A stretch of DNA of 24,867 nucleotides from an uncultured Acetatifactor sp. (GCA_934394515.1 CAKRRU010000026.1:1-24867); one strand, 5' to 3'; positions 1 through 7,563 are shown, counted from the first letter of the stretch. The notes: generated by a model not told the origin, from the letters alone. Numbers and translations: made by a program.

Positions 1-75
1 ATTTGAACCCTCGCGCCGGTTGCCCGACCTACACCCTTAGCAGGGGCGCCTCTTCAGCCTCTTGAGTATTTCTCC
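1..75 (-). tRNA. tRNA-Ser (anticodon GCU), 3' end cut by window edge
   Basis: Read on the minus strand, the 5' end at position 75 starts GGAGAAATACTCAAG, followed by a D-arm (AAGAGGCTGAAGAGG) and an anticodon loop CTGCTAA with anticodon GCT. A long variable arm (GTCGGGCAACCGGC) typical of class II tRNAs follows, then the start of the T-arm (GAGGGTTCAAAT). The long variable arm and the GCT anticodon together indicate serine (AGC/AGU codons). The 3' half of the T-arm and the acceptor strand lie beyond position 1. A strong promoter lies about 60 bases upstream. Confidence 0.93.
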
Positions 76-110
76 ACAATCTGAACATCGTCCTTACCAA
101 TATGCAATTG

Positions 111-127
111 GCGTCATTTCGTGACGC
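111..127 (-). repeat. Inverted repeat at the 5' end of the tRNA leader
   Basis: GCGTCA (111-116) and TGACGC (122-127) form a perfect 6-bp stem with a 5-base loop. It lies almost exactly at the predicted start of the tRNA-Ser transcript. There is no T-run after it in the tRNA direction, so it is not a good terminator. It may protect or define the processed leader; no function is certain. Confidence 0.5.
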
Positions 128-134
128 AAAAATT

Positions 135-163
135 ATTATACATAAGGTCTATGTGTTTGTCAA
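135..163 (-). promoter_or_regulatory. Consensus sigma-A promoter of the tRNA-Ser gene
   Basis: On the minus strand a -35 TTGACA (163 to 158) and a -10 TATAAT (140 to 135) are separated by exactly 17 bases, a perfect match to the housekeeping consensus. The predicted start of transcription is near 128, about 53 bases before the tRNA. The leader begins with a perfect 6-bp hairpin (see 111-127). A strong promoter is what a stable RNA gene usually has. Confidence 0.85.
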
Positions 164-192
164 TTGCTTTTTTATTAAATTGTACATATTGT

Positions 193-900
193 TTACAAAT
201 ATTCACGAATTGCCGCTTCTATGCGAGATTTCACCAGATCTGCGATCTCCGGTGTTTTAAGATATCTGTATTCTTCATAGCAGATTGGTTTCAGGTAAAT
301 CAGTTTTACAGTTACCGGTGCAATAGATTTTTCATCAAACGGTTTATAGGAATCGATCAGGGCGCAGGGTACAATAGGGCATCTTGCCCTTACTGCACTT
401 TTAAAGGTTCCTCCCTTAAACGGAAGCAGCTGATTGCCCATACGGCTTCTGGTTCCTTCCGGAAAGATTAAAAAGTTTCTTCCCTGCTTTACTTCTTCTG
501 TCATCTGATTGATCACCTGAAGTGACTGTTTAATGTCTTCTCTATCAATAGCAATCGCACGCAACGCTTTAAATACCTGTTTTAAGAGAATTACATTACT
601 CACTTCTTTTTTATATACGACAGAAAAAGGTACCGGGCAGGACTCTAAGAAAACAAGTGCATCAAACATTCCCTGATGATTTGGGAAAAAAATGAAACCA
701 TTTTCCTTCGGGATATTCTCTGTGCCGTAACTCTCTATCGTCACTCTGCCGGCACGATTTGCCGCTTTAGTTACCTTTTTGATAAATGCATAATTCTTCT
801 CCAGTTCAAAATTCTTCTTGGTCCCGAGCCACCATATTCTGATCAGATAATACGGTACTTTATAGAACAGTCTTACCACCATCAGTATAATTCTATACAT
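193..900 (-). CDS. plsC: 1-acyl-sn-glycerol-3-phosphate acyltransferase (PlsC family)
   Basis: This 235-residue protein carries the acyltransferase signature: the HX4D motif NHQGMFD at residues 74-80 (His75 and Asp80 catalytic) and the phosphate-binding motif FPEGTRSR at 146-153. A hydrophobic N-terminus (about residues 3-25) should anchor it to the cytoplasmic membrane. Members of the family transfer an acyl group to the sn-2 position of lysophosphatidic acid, giving phosphatidic acid. The length is normal for bacterial PlsC. It is the last gene of a six-gene minus-strand operon and begins 13 bases after the fumarase beta stop; its ribosome binding site (GGGGCGGACT) is weak, which suggests translational coupling. 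Other lysophospholipid acyltransferases share these motifs, so exact acceptor specificity is unproven. Confidence 0.9.
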   Translation of the reverse strand: MYRIILMVVRLFYKVPYYLIRIWWLGTKKNFELEKNYAFIKKVTKAANRAGRVTIESYGTENIPKENGFIFFPNHQGMFDALVFLESCPVPFSVVYKKEVSNVILLKQVFKALRAIAIDREDIKQSLQVINQMTEEVKQGRNFLIFPEGTRSRMGNQLLPFKGGTFKSAVRARCPIVPCALIDSYKPFDEKSIAPVTVKLIYLKPICYEEYRYLKTPEIADLVKSRIEAAIREYL

Positions 901-913
901 AGTCCGCCCCAGT

Positions 914-1465
914 CTACTCTTCGTTGTATTCTTTTACAGCTGTCTCATACAGATTGTTCCCCTCTGCATCAATCACCACAATAGCAGGGAAATCCTTTAC
1001 TGTCAGTTTACGGATTGCTTCTGTTCCAAGATCATCGTACGCTATTACTTCCGAAGCTGTGATTGCGCGGGACAAAAGTGCTCCTGCTCCGCCCACTGCC
1101 GCAAAATATACTGCTCCGTTCCGTACGATTGCATCCCTGACTGCCTGAGATCTTTTTCCTTTTCCGATCATTCCCTTCAGCCCAAGATCTAATAACTCCG
1201 GCGCATACTTATCCATTCTGCTTGCTGTTGTCGGACCCGCGGATCCGATGGGTCTTCCCTCTCTTGCAGGAGAAGGCCCCATATAATAGATCACATTATT
1301 TTTCATTTCTATAGGAAGAGCTTCTCCCTTATCCAAAGCTTCCTGCATTCTCTTATGCGCCGCATCGCGGGCTGTGTAAATAGTCCCCGTGAGATATACA
1401 TAATCTCCTGATCTTAAAGAACGGGCGTCTTCATCACTGATAGGTACCTTTATATATTTATCCAT
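914..1465 (-). CDS. fumB: Class I fumarate hydratase, beta subunit
   Basis: This 183-residue protein is the beta (C-terminal) subunit of the two-subunit, iron-sulfur-dependent hydro-lyase family (fumarase / L-tartrate dehydratase). Visible family motifs are the GPTTASRMD block at residues 77-85 and GMIGKG at 98-103, followed by a Gly/Ala-rich VGGAGALL segment. With the alpha subunit just upstream it interconverts fumarate and (S)-malate in the cytoplasm. The gap to the alpha gene is 47 bases. The nearest Shine-Dalgarno (GGAG) is about 14 bases from the ATG, so initiation may be weak or coupled. Tartrate dehydratase is the main alternative; fumarase is preferred because these split fumarases are common in anaerobic Clostridia. 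The gene symbol is by subunit and not by E. coli fumB orthology. Confidence 0.88.
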   Translation of the reverse strand: MDKYIKVPISDEDARSLRSGDYVYLTGTIYTARDAAHKRMQEALDKGEALPIEMKNNVIYYMGPSPAREGRPIGSAGPTTASRMDKYAPELLDLGLKGMIGKGKRSQAVRDAIVRNGAVYFAAVGGAGALLSRAITASEVIAYDDLGTEAIRKLTVKDFPAIVVIDAEGNNLYETAVKEYNEE

Positions 1466-1512
1466 GTTGCTTACTTACACTCCATTTACTATAATATCGG
1501 GGCTAATTTACT

Positions 1513-2355
1513 TCAGATCTCTCTGACAGCATGTCTGTTGACATGACAGCAGATATTTACAGCCACCGGCAATCCCGCTATATGCGTGGGAAATGTATTA
1601 ATGTTGACGGCCAGTGCTGTGGTAGATCCTCCCAGTCCTCCCGGTCCGATGCCTGTTTTATTGATCTTCTCTAGTAATTCTTCTTCCAGTTCTCTGACAT
1701 ACGGTATCTCCGAATGCTCATCTACAGGACGTGTCAATGCCTTTTTAGCCATCAGGGCACACTTTTCAAAAGTGCCACCGATACCCACTCCTACGACCAT
1801 GGGCGGACACGCATTGGGACCCGCATCCTTTACTGCTGTCAGAATTGCGTTTTTCACACCCTCTATGCCATCCGCAGGCTTGAGCATAAAGACTCTGCTC
1901 ATATTCTCGCTGCCAAATCCTTTCGGAGCCACCGTTATCCTGACACGGTCTCCCGGAACAATACTGTAATGAATGATTGCAGGTGTATTATCCTTTGTAT
2001 TTTCTCTGTAAATAGGATCCCTGACCACAGATTTCCGCAGATAGCCATCTACATATCCCTGTCTGACACCTTCATTGACAGCATCCTCCACATTGCCTCC
2101 CACCAGATGAACGTCCTGCCCCACTTCCAGAAATACAACGGCCATTCCTGTGTCCTGACAGATTGGAATCATATCCTGCGCTGCAATTTCCATGTTTTGC
2201 TGCAATTGTTGTAAAATCTGTTTCCCCAGCGGCGCCTTTTCCCGCTGCTCTGCTGTTGTAAATGCCTTTTTCATATCCTCAGTCAGGAAATGGTTCGCCT
2301 CTATACACATTTCCCTGATATTTTGCGTCAGCGTAATTACATCTACTGTTCTCAT
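1513..2355 (-). CDS. fumA: Class I fumarate hydratase, alpha subunit
   Basis: This 280-residue protein is the [4Fe-4S]-binding alpha subunit of a split class I fumarase. Three cysteines sit where the family ligates the cluster: Cys66 (PICQDTG), Cys183 (NACPP) and Cys199 (FEKCA). The segment VGVGIGG near 188-194 and the C-terminal GPGGLGGSTTAL stretch are also family hallmarks. Oxygen-labile enzymes of this class fit an obligate anaerobe. The start is supported by GGGAG five bases before the ATG. It lies 12 bases after the HIT gene and is followed by the beta subunit, so both subunits should be made from one mRNA. A tartrate or related hydroxyacid dehydratase cannot be excluded from sequence alone. 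Confidence 0.9.
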   Translation of the reverse strand: MRTVDVITLTQNIREMCIEANHFLTEDMKKAFTTAEQREKAPLGKQILQQLQQNMEIAAQDMIPICQDTGMAVVFLEVGQDVHLVGGNVEDAVNEGVRQGYVDGYLRKSVVRDPIYRENTKDNTPAIIHYSIVPGDRVRITVAPKGFGSENMSRVFMLKPADGIEGVKNAILTAVKDAGPNACPPMVVGVGIGGTFEKCALMAKKALTRPVDEHSEIPYVRELEEELLEKINKTGIGPGGLGGSTTALAVNINTFPTHIAGLPVAVNICCHVNRHAVREI

Positions 2356-2367
2356 GGTTTCTCCCTG

Positions 2368-2778
2368 CTATTCTGTAATAGTTTTGCGGATCTCTTCCAG
2401 TTCTTCCGGTGTGCTCTCTCCCGGATTCCATAAAATATGCTGTCCGTCATTCTCATAACGAGGGATCAGATGCATGTGAAAATGCTGAACCGTCTGTCCG
2501 GCAGCTTCCCCATTGTTCTGAACGATGTTGAGACCATCACAATGTAATTTTTCTGTCATTTTTGCTGCCATGCTTTTAGCGAGAACAAATACTTTTGCAG
2601 CCGTCTCATCCGGCAGTTCGTACAGATTATCCGCATGCTCCTTGGGAAGGATCAGTGCATGTCCTCTCGTAGCAGGACCCAGATCCAGTATTACGCGGAA
2701 ATCGTCGTCCTCATATAAAGTTTTGGAAGGAATCTCTCCGTTTGCAATTTTACAGAAAATACAATCATCCTTTTTCAT
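2368..2778 (-). CDS. HIT family nucleotide hydrolase/transferase
   Basis: This 136-residue protein carries the histidine triad as QHFHMHL at residues 98-104 (His99, His101, His103; His101 is the expected nucleophile). The N-terminal CIFCK motif (Cys6, Cys9) is the zinc-site half found in many bacterial HIT proteins. The family hydrolyses nucleotide phosphoramidates and dinucleotides such as AMP-NH2 or Ap4A; the physiological substrate here is unknown. The start is set by AGGAG seven bases before the ATG. It sits between the flavodoxin/SCP2 gene and the fumarase alpha gene in the same operon, with gaps of about ten bases. Length is usual for the family. Confidence 0.92.
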   Translation of the reverse strand: MKKDDCIFCKIANGEIPSKTLYEDDDFRVILDLGPATRGHALILPKEHADNLYELPDETAAKVFVLAKSMAAKMTEKLHCDGLNIVQNNGEAAGQTVQHFHMHLIPRYENDGQHILWNPGESTPEELEEIRKTITE

Positions 2779-2788
2779 CTTTTAGCTC

Positions 2789-3796
2789 CTATCTGTTATT
2801 ATTTTCAAAAGGAAACATCTGATCCAGCGTTCTGAGTATCCGGAAGTCTCCTTTCATTCGCTTTGTGACACCTGACATAAATGCTCTCTGGAACGTCATC
2901 CGTCCATTCACAATGTCTTCCATCGCCGCACGGTTCATCTCCATTTCCACGTCCGGCTTCTCTGTCTCTCCATATCCGCATTCTACTTTTCCATCGCCAA
3001 CGGTAATCCACAGAGGATTCTTTTTCTCTTCTATATTAATAACATATCTTGCCTCAAAGCCCGGCTGAGGTACAAAAGTCTTCTTAAACTCCTCCAGGTA
3101 TTCCTGCTCATTATCCGATCCGCTGCCATCCAGCATATCCCGGAACATAGAAGTCAGTTCCTGAATATCTTCTTTCTGTCTCTGTACAAAAGTATCATCC
3201 GATACATATTCCGACAGTTGCTCTGTCTCCTGCGGTGTCAGATTGATTGCCTTCGGAATTGTCACTTTCTGTCTCATTACTTTATTGCTGGCAGGAAAAC
3301 TCGCAATCTTCTGATTAATTGTGCGATACATATTTTCCGCTTTTTTCTCAATGATCTGTCCGTATTGTTCGTTCAGTTCCAACGTTACTGTATTCTCAAT
3401 ATATCCACAGATACCGCTGCAGGGCAGTCCTCCCAGGATCTCCCATGCTGTTGCAAGACTAAGTTTGCCCTCTCTCTCTCCGTAAGTCGTAGACATGACC
3501 ACCGGGCACATATAAATCCCTGCTATTGTTTCCTTGTCGCCGTATAACCAGCAGGCATCCAGGAATTGCTGCATATAGCCGCCTATTCCATACCATTCCA
3601 CTGTAGTCGCCAGGATAATACCGTCCGCTTCCTTTAAAGTCTGCGGCAATGTGGTAATATTAGTCTTGCCGTCATAGAGATTATATCTCTCAACATGCAC
3701 TCTCAGTTCTTCCAGAACCTCCTGCATCTTGTTGATCACATAAATCGTAGGATCATCAATGATCCCCCGTCCGCCATAGTAAATGTTGATGTTCAA
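2789..3796 (-). CDS. Flavodoxin-like oxidoreductase fused to an SCP2-like domain
   Basis: This 335-residue protein appears to have two domains. Residues 1 to about 190 resemble an NAD(P)H-dependent flavin reductase or flavodoxin fold: an N-terminal strand, then ADGIILATTVEWYGIGGYMQQFLD, in which the loop after the hydrophobic strand is where such proteins hold the flavin phosphate and ring. Residues about 235-330 look like an SCP2/sterol-carrier fold (ARYVINIEEK... GDGKVECGYGETEKPDVEMEM... RMTFQRAFMSGVTKRMKGD), a hydrophobic ligand-binding module. A redox enzyme acting on a lipid-like or bound hydrophobic substrate is a reasonable guess but unproven. It overlaps the rhomboid stop by four bases (ATGA), so it is translationally coupled. 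The domain assignment is by eye. Confidence 0.72.
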   Translation of the reverse strand: MNINIYYGGRGIIDDPTIYVINKMQEVLEELRVHVERYNLYDGKTNITTLPQTLKEADGIILATTVEWYGIGGYMQQFLDACWLYGDKETIAGIYMCPVVMSTTYGEREGKLSLATAWEILGGLPCSGICGYIENTVTLELNEQYGQIIEKKAENMYRTINQKIASFPASNKVMRQKVTIPKAINLTPQETEQLSEYVSDDTFVQRQKEDIQELTSMFRDMLDGSGSDNEQEYLEEFKKTFVPQPGFEARYVINIEEKKNPLWITVGDGKVECGYGETEKPDVEMEMNRAAMEDIVNGRMTFQRAFMSGVTKRMKGDFRILRTLDQMFPFENNNR

Positions 3797-4389
3797 ATCT
3801 GCACCTCTCTATTTCTATATTTTCTGATCAGACAAACTGTTATTCCCGCAAGAAACCCTGTTACCAATCCGCCGACATGTGCCGCATTATCTACATTTAA
3901 TGCTGTAAATCCACTGTAGAGGGACAAAGCTATCATTAATACCACCCGCCTCGGCGTGACATCCGGCATTGACCGCCGGTCCAGCAATATCCATGCAAGC
4001 AGCACTCCGTCCAGCCCAAAAACAGCTCCGCTTGCACCTACCGATGCGGAATAATCCATCTGTATGAGTTTGAACAGCAAAGAACATAGATTCCCGCCGA
4101 TACCGGATAAAAAATACAACAGGAGAAATAATATGTGTCCCGTTACCTTTTCTATCATGGCACCCAGAAAGAATAAAATTACCATATTGTTAAAAAGATG
4201 TTCTATCCCCGCATGCAGGAACATTGCCCACACGATTCGGCCATACTCTTTATCGGCCAATACACTGACAACATCCAATTCCCCTTTATTATATAACATA
4301 TTCCCGCAAAAAGTACATATCAGAAACACAATTACATTGATCGCCACAAGTCCCCCGCTTGCCCAGGGTATTTCCTGTCGTTCTTTCAC
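3793..4389 (-). CDS. Rhomboid-family intramembrane serine protease
   Basis: This 198-residue, very hydrophobic protein has six likely membrane helices. The catalytic serine lies in GASGAVFG (Ser120, residues 118-125) and the catalytic histidine in NAAHVGG (His171). The loop FLHAGIEHLFNNM (His59, His64, Asn67) is the conserved oxyanion-stabilising region of rhomboids. It should cleave transmembrane segments of substrate proteins in the plane of the membrane; the substrate is not shown. The start is GTG, chosen because GGAG lies seven bases upstream (AAGGAGTGATCCGGTG). It is the first gene of the operon down to plsC, behind a candidate promoter in the 70-base gap after the FHA gene. Confidence 0.92.
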   Translation of the reverse strand: MKERQEIPWASGGLVAINVIVFLICTFCGNMLYNKGELDVVSVLADKEYGRIVWAMFLHAGIEHLFNNMVILFFLGAMIEKVTGHILFLLLYFLSGIGGNLCSLLFKLIQMDYSASVGASGAVFGLDGVLLAWILLDRRSMPDVTPRRVVLMIALSLYSGFTALNVDNAAHVGGLVTGFLAGITVCLIRKYRNREVQI

Positions 4390-4419
4390 CGGATCACTCC
4401 TTCGATTGCTGTTTCTTAG

Positions 4420-4449
4420 AATGTACCACTATTTCCGTTGCTCCGTCAA
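4420..4449 (-). promoter_or_regulatory. Candidate promoter of the rhomboid-to-plsC operon
   Basis: On the minus strand TTGACG (4449 to 4444) and TACATT (4425 to 4420) are spaced by 18 bases, and the -10 is preceded by TGG, giving an extended -10. The predicted start is near 4413, about 25 bases before the rhomboid GTG. It separates the metabolic operon from the Tad cluster. The -10 matches the consensus at only four of six positions. Confidence 0.45.
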
Positions 4450-4460
4450 CCTAAAGGAAA

Positions 4461-5621
4461 CTACCGGTACAGCATCGTTATTTTCCCCAGTGTAATTTCA
4501 TCGCCTTCTTCCAGTTTCCGCCTTTCATACGGTTGTAATTGCAGTCCGTTTTTGAAAGTTCCGTTTGTAGAATTCATATCTTCCAGATAGAATTCATCAT
4601 TGTCCTTTACTATTCTTGCATGCAGTCTGCTGATTGAAACATCACTCAGCACCAGATCCACCTCTCCTCTTTTCTTCCCGATGGTGTGAGAAGCCTGCTC
4701 CAATGTCATCAAAAGCTTCCCGTCTTCAGACAACAACCTGTGTATCGTTTCTCTGGGCACAGGCTTTTCTTCCATATATACGGTTCTTCCCATATCCTCA
4801 TCTTCATACGGAGTTTCCTCTGCCACTGCATATCCTGCCATGGTAAGCTGAAGGTTTCTGGTATAATTTTCTCTTTCCTGTTTATCCTTTTTTCGTCGGC
4901 TTTCCCATAAATTGAACAGTCCCTTTTTCTCAACCGTCTGTCTCGCAGCTTCTGACTGTTTTTTATTCTCTTTTATCCCACTTTTTATTTCTTCCGCATT
5001 GTTCTTATCTTCGTTCTCTTCGATGCCTGTCTCAAATACTTCTTCCCCGGAAATATCCTGATTTATTTCCACGACCTTAAGGCATTCTGCATCTTCATAG
5101 ATTTTATTCTGTAAATAAGCCTCTCCTGCCGATTCATATTGCTCATATGCTTTATACAGATATTCCACCAGGCCTTCATCCTGATAATCTATATGTTCTA
5201 TCAGATATTCCATTAATTCATCAAATCCTGTGCTTTGCTCACAATAGGGCATATAGATAAAGTAAAAGTCCTGCTTTTCCAAATCCTGGTACACATGTTG
5301 GGGAAACCATATGAGATTACTCTCCTCCAGAAGGAATCTGGACATTTCCCGCCGTACTCTGCGCATATTCCATAAAAAATCCAAAAGCCATTGTCGTGTC
5401 ATGACTCTTTTCTCAAACAACTGCGCAATATTCTGCTTTGAGGTAATATCATAATATAAATAAGCGTCGCCGTCTATATATCTCAGACTGCACGGCAACA
5501 GCCCCTTAATTCCTCCTCTGCTGATCATACAATACTGATATCTTTTTTCTTCCGGTTTCTGTTTTAATAATAATCTCTCGTAATTGGCATTTAAGCTTCG
5601 AATATATTCTGTATTTAGCAT
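4461..5621 (-). CDS. FHA-domain protein with DUF6382-like N-terminus, Tad-associated
   Basis: This 386-residue protein ends in a forkhead-associated domain (residues about 300-386) with the phosphothreonine-binding landmarks SRLHA (about 331-335) and NSTNGTFKNG. The N-terminal about 170 residues (YCMISRGGIKGLLPCSLRYIDG) resemble the DUF6382 region found in other clostridial FHA proteins; the middle is a charged, low-complexity linker. It is probably cytoplasmic and likely reads Ser/Thr phosphorylation, perhaps to regulate the Tad machine, though no kinase or phosphatase is in the window. I chose the ATG at 5621 because GGGAG lies eight bases upstream; an in-frame GTG at 5642 would overlap the upstream TadE stop but has no ribosome binding site. 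Last gene of the Tad operon. Confidence 0.85.
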   Translation of the reverse strand: MLNTEYIRSLNANYERLLLKQKPEEKRYQYCMISRGGIKGLLPCSLRYIDGDAYLYYDITSKQNIAQLFEKRVMTRQWLLDFLWNMRRVRREMSRFLLEESNLIWFPQHVYQDLEKQDFYFIYMPYCEQSTGFDELMEYLIEHIDYQDEGLVEYLYKAYEQYESAGEAYLQNKIYEDAECLKVVEINQDISGEEVFETGIEENEDKNNAEEIKSGIKENKKQSEAARQTVEKKGLFNLWESRRKKDKQERENYTRNLQLTMAGYAVAEETPYEDEDMGRTVYMEEKPVPRETIHRLLSEDGKLLMTLEQASHTIGKKRGEVDLVLSDVSISRLHARIVKDNDEFYLEDMNSTNGTFKNGLQLQPYERRKLEEGDEITLGKITMLYR

Positions 5622-5638
5622 TACCGCATCTCCCTTTC

Positions 5639-6121
5639 TCACTGCGAAACAGTTTCTGCACTATCCGCATTTTCTGTGGTCTCATTTTTATTTTTCATAT
5701 AGTTCCGATATTTTCTGATATATTCAACCGGGTTATTTCTCTCTGCCTGAAAGGACGCCCGTGCGCTCCAATATTTATGAGGGGTCCCCATACCGGAAAA
5801 AGGATATTTCAGTCTGCCCGTCTGTTCTACCGTCACATGGTTTTTCTCTAATTTCCACAGAGGCAATTCTGTCTCCCAGACAATATATTTGCTGTTATCG
5901 AAAAACATCTTCTCTTCCTGTAATTGTCTGTTAAGCTCCTCCTTTTTCTCCATCCATTTTCCGCCGGCCATAACCGCCGCCCTTCCCATATCCTGATCCA
6001 ACAGACATCTGTCGTATTGGAAAAACAGCAGATATGTCATAAGTACTATTATCCCTAATACAATAGGGTACAGCACCGCCGCTTCCACAGTAAAATATGC
6101 TTCTACTTTTTTATCTGTCAT
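5639..6121 (-). CDS. TadE-like minor pilin / pseudopilin
   Basis: This 160-residue protein has a short basic N-terminus and one hydrophobic segment starting EAYFTVEAAVLYPIVLG (residues 7-23), the pattern of TadE-family prepilins, with Glu13 at the usual +5 place if cleavage follows Ala8. The remaining roughly 125 residues should be outside the membrane. In Tad systems TadE-type proteins are membrane-anchored minor pilins needed for pilus assembly. The start is the ATG at 6121, with GGAGG seven bases upstream; the upstream in-frame start at 6154 lies inside a stretch without a Shine-Dalgarno. It begins 17 bases after the second peptidase stop. The C-terminal tail is Glu/Asn-rich and low complexity. 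Confidence 0.82.
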   Translation of the reverse strand: MTDKKVEAYFTVEAAVLYPIVLGIIVLMTYLLFFQYDRCLLDQDMGRAAVMAGGKWMEKKEELNRQLQEEKMFFDNSKYIVWETELPLWKLEKNHVTVEQTGRLKYPFSGMGTPHKYWSARASFQAERNNPVEYIRKYRNYMKNKNETTENADSAETVSQ

Positions 6122-6138
6122 AAGTAAACCTCCGGTCC

Positions 6139-6558
6139 TTAATGCATTGTCCATGTTGTTATATAAGCTGCCAGTAAAAATGGAATATAAGGAATCTGAC
6201 TTTTCCGATTTCTTTTTACGATAAACACAATTGCAGAATATAAGAATATATAGATAAGGCTGATGCTAAACAAAAGTAATGTTTTGGAGGTGCCACAGAT
6301 CCAGCCCATAAATAACAGCACAATACCATCCGCTTCACCGATCCCATCGGAAATCTTTGCCAGAAAATATAGTCCGATCCCCGGAAGCATTGCCATCCAC
6401 CGGCCTTTTTCCGGATTACCCGGTATCATGTAAAGCAGCGCTATCAATCCTCCTGCCGCCAATCCCATTATCGGGATCCCTTTTTCCCTGATGTCATGCC
6501 AGCTTGCCCATAGAAGATACACTCCCGGAATCATTTTTTCCAACATTTCCATTTCCAC
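6139..6558 (-). CDS. Second, short A24-type prepilin peptidase-like protein
   Basis: This about 139-residue membrane protein has the two aspartates of A24 aspartic prepilin peptidases: Asp22 in SWHDIREKGIP and Asp77 in GIGEADGIVLL, the latter a GxxD variant of the usual GxGD. About four membrane helices are visible. The family cleaves the leader of prepilins at the inner face of the membrane. The reading frame is open to 6777, but the TadE-like gene covers that part. I place the start at GTG 6558, six bases after AGGAG; ATG at 6552 or 6546 would be 12 or more bases away. The gene thus overlaps the upstream stop (6494) by 65 bases, indicating coupling. A complete TadV is encoded at 13607-14101, so this is a second peptidase in the same operon. 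Confidence 0.75.
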   Translation of the reverse strand: MEMEMLEKMIPGVYLLWASWHDIREKGIPIMGLAAGGLIALLYMIPGNPEKGRWMAMLPGIGLYFLAKISDGIGEADGIVLLFMGWICGTSKTLLLFSISLIYIFLYSAIVFIVKRNRKSQIPYIPFLLAAYITTWTMH

Positions 6559-7525
6559 TATTTTCTCCTGTTTTCCTGCACCTGCTACATTCTCTGTATG
6601 CGCCGGCTTTTTCTTTGGGGATACAGTACACGGTTCTCTTAAGTCCCGAACAATCCCTGTTTCTGTGATAACATTCTCCTTCCGGGCATATATAATAAAT
6701 GCTATCCGCAAGCACAATATTCTCCTTTTGTTGTCCAATACACTTTTCACACGCCTTATACCTATCCGGTATTGCACCTGCTTCCACTGAACGGATCGCC
6801 AGACTGAGATGTGTGCAATTACGATTTGTATGATATACTTCGGAATCTTCCGTCACATAAACACAATCCTCTGTATTCTCAGATCCCGGTATCTCATATC
6901 CATTCCACAGATGCCCATAATACCTGTTAGCCATGCGGAAATTTCTGAATCCCGGCGTTTGTACCAACGGGCTTATCTTATAGGTAACTACAATTTCATA
7001 AACATCATCTTTGATTTTCCCTTCCAGAAACTGCAGGCCCTCAATCCCATTTTCCAACGGAGCCTGTTCCAGGTACTCCTCCCCTAATTGTGTTTTGATT
7101 CGGTTCTTTATGTAAGTATAAGAAAGGATCCCTGCTTCCAGTCTGTCGTTCAGCTCATCTGTATCTGAATCATTGTTGCTTTTTTCACCCGGCACAAGAT
7201 TCTCATAGATCCCCACCTGTCTTCCTGCGTTCCATAAAGCCACTTCCAGATTACCATGCAACCGGATCATTTCTATCGCACTACCCATATGAATCATAAA
7301 AAAGCAGAAAAGCGGCAATACCATGGCTGTCTCCACTGTCATACTCGCTTTTACCGGTTTCTTCAGGAGCATGGGCAGCGATATCCTCTTTATGTTTTTT
7401 GCGGTACTTACTGGATGTTCGGGGAATGAAATATTACATGGGCTAAGAATTTTTCTTAGTTTCGGAGAAGGACTTGAATTATTTTTGTTAAAGGTTGCAA
7501 AATGCCGCTTCCATAAAGAGGACAT
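6494..7525 (-). CDS. TadE-like protein with two C-terminal Cys/His modules
   Basis: This 343-residue protein has a basic leader of about 60 residues, then a TadE-like hydrophobic segment beginning KASMTVETAMVLPLFCFFM (residues 59-77; Glu65 at +5 if cleaved after Ala60). An extracytoplasmic region follows, and then two copies of a module H-x4-C ... C-x2-C: His232/Cys237/Cys259/Cys262 and His287/Cys292/Cys313/Cys316, each preceded by YH. These resemble small zinc-binding motifs with a YHxxxxC signature known in nuclease and competence-associated proteins; here they would sit outside the cell or at the surface. The tail is Gly/Ser/Asn-rich. The start at 7525 is backed by AGGAGG nine bases upstream; ATG 7372 is a weaker alternative. 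The function of the modules is unknown. Confidence 0.78.
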   Translation of the reverse strand: MSSLWKRHFATFNKNNSSPSPKLRKILSPCNISFPEHPVSTAKNIKRISLPMLLKKPVKASMTVETAMVLPLFCFFMIHMGSAIEMIRLHGNLEVALWNAGRQVGIYENLVPGEKSNNDSDTDELNDRLEAGILSYTYIKNRIKTQLGEEYLEQAPLENGIEGLQFLEGKIKDDVYEIVVTYKISPLVQTPGFRNFRMANRYYGHLWNGYEIPGSENTEDCVYVTEDSEVYHTNRNCTHLSLAIRSVEAGAIPDRYKACEKCIGQQKENIVLADSIYYICPEGECYHRNRDCSGLKRTVYCIPKEKAGAYRECSRCRKTGENSGNGNVGKNDSGSVSSMGKLA

Positions 7526-7563
7526 CGCTGCTCACCTCCTTTCCTGTTACGATCACTGTCTTT

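Noticed and set aside
6559..6777. Longer N-terminus for the second A24 peptidase (start at 6777)
   Set aside because: This extension lies fully inside the TadE-like gene, is polar and unlike the family, and has no ribosome binding site; the AGGAG-linked GTG at 6558 fits better.
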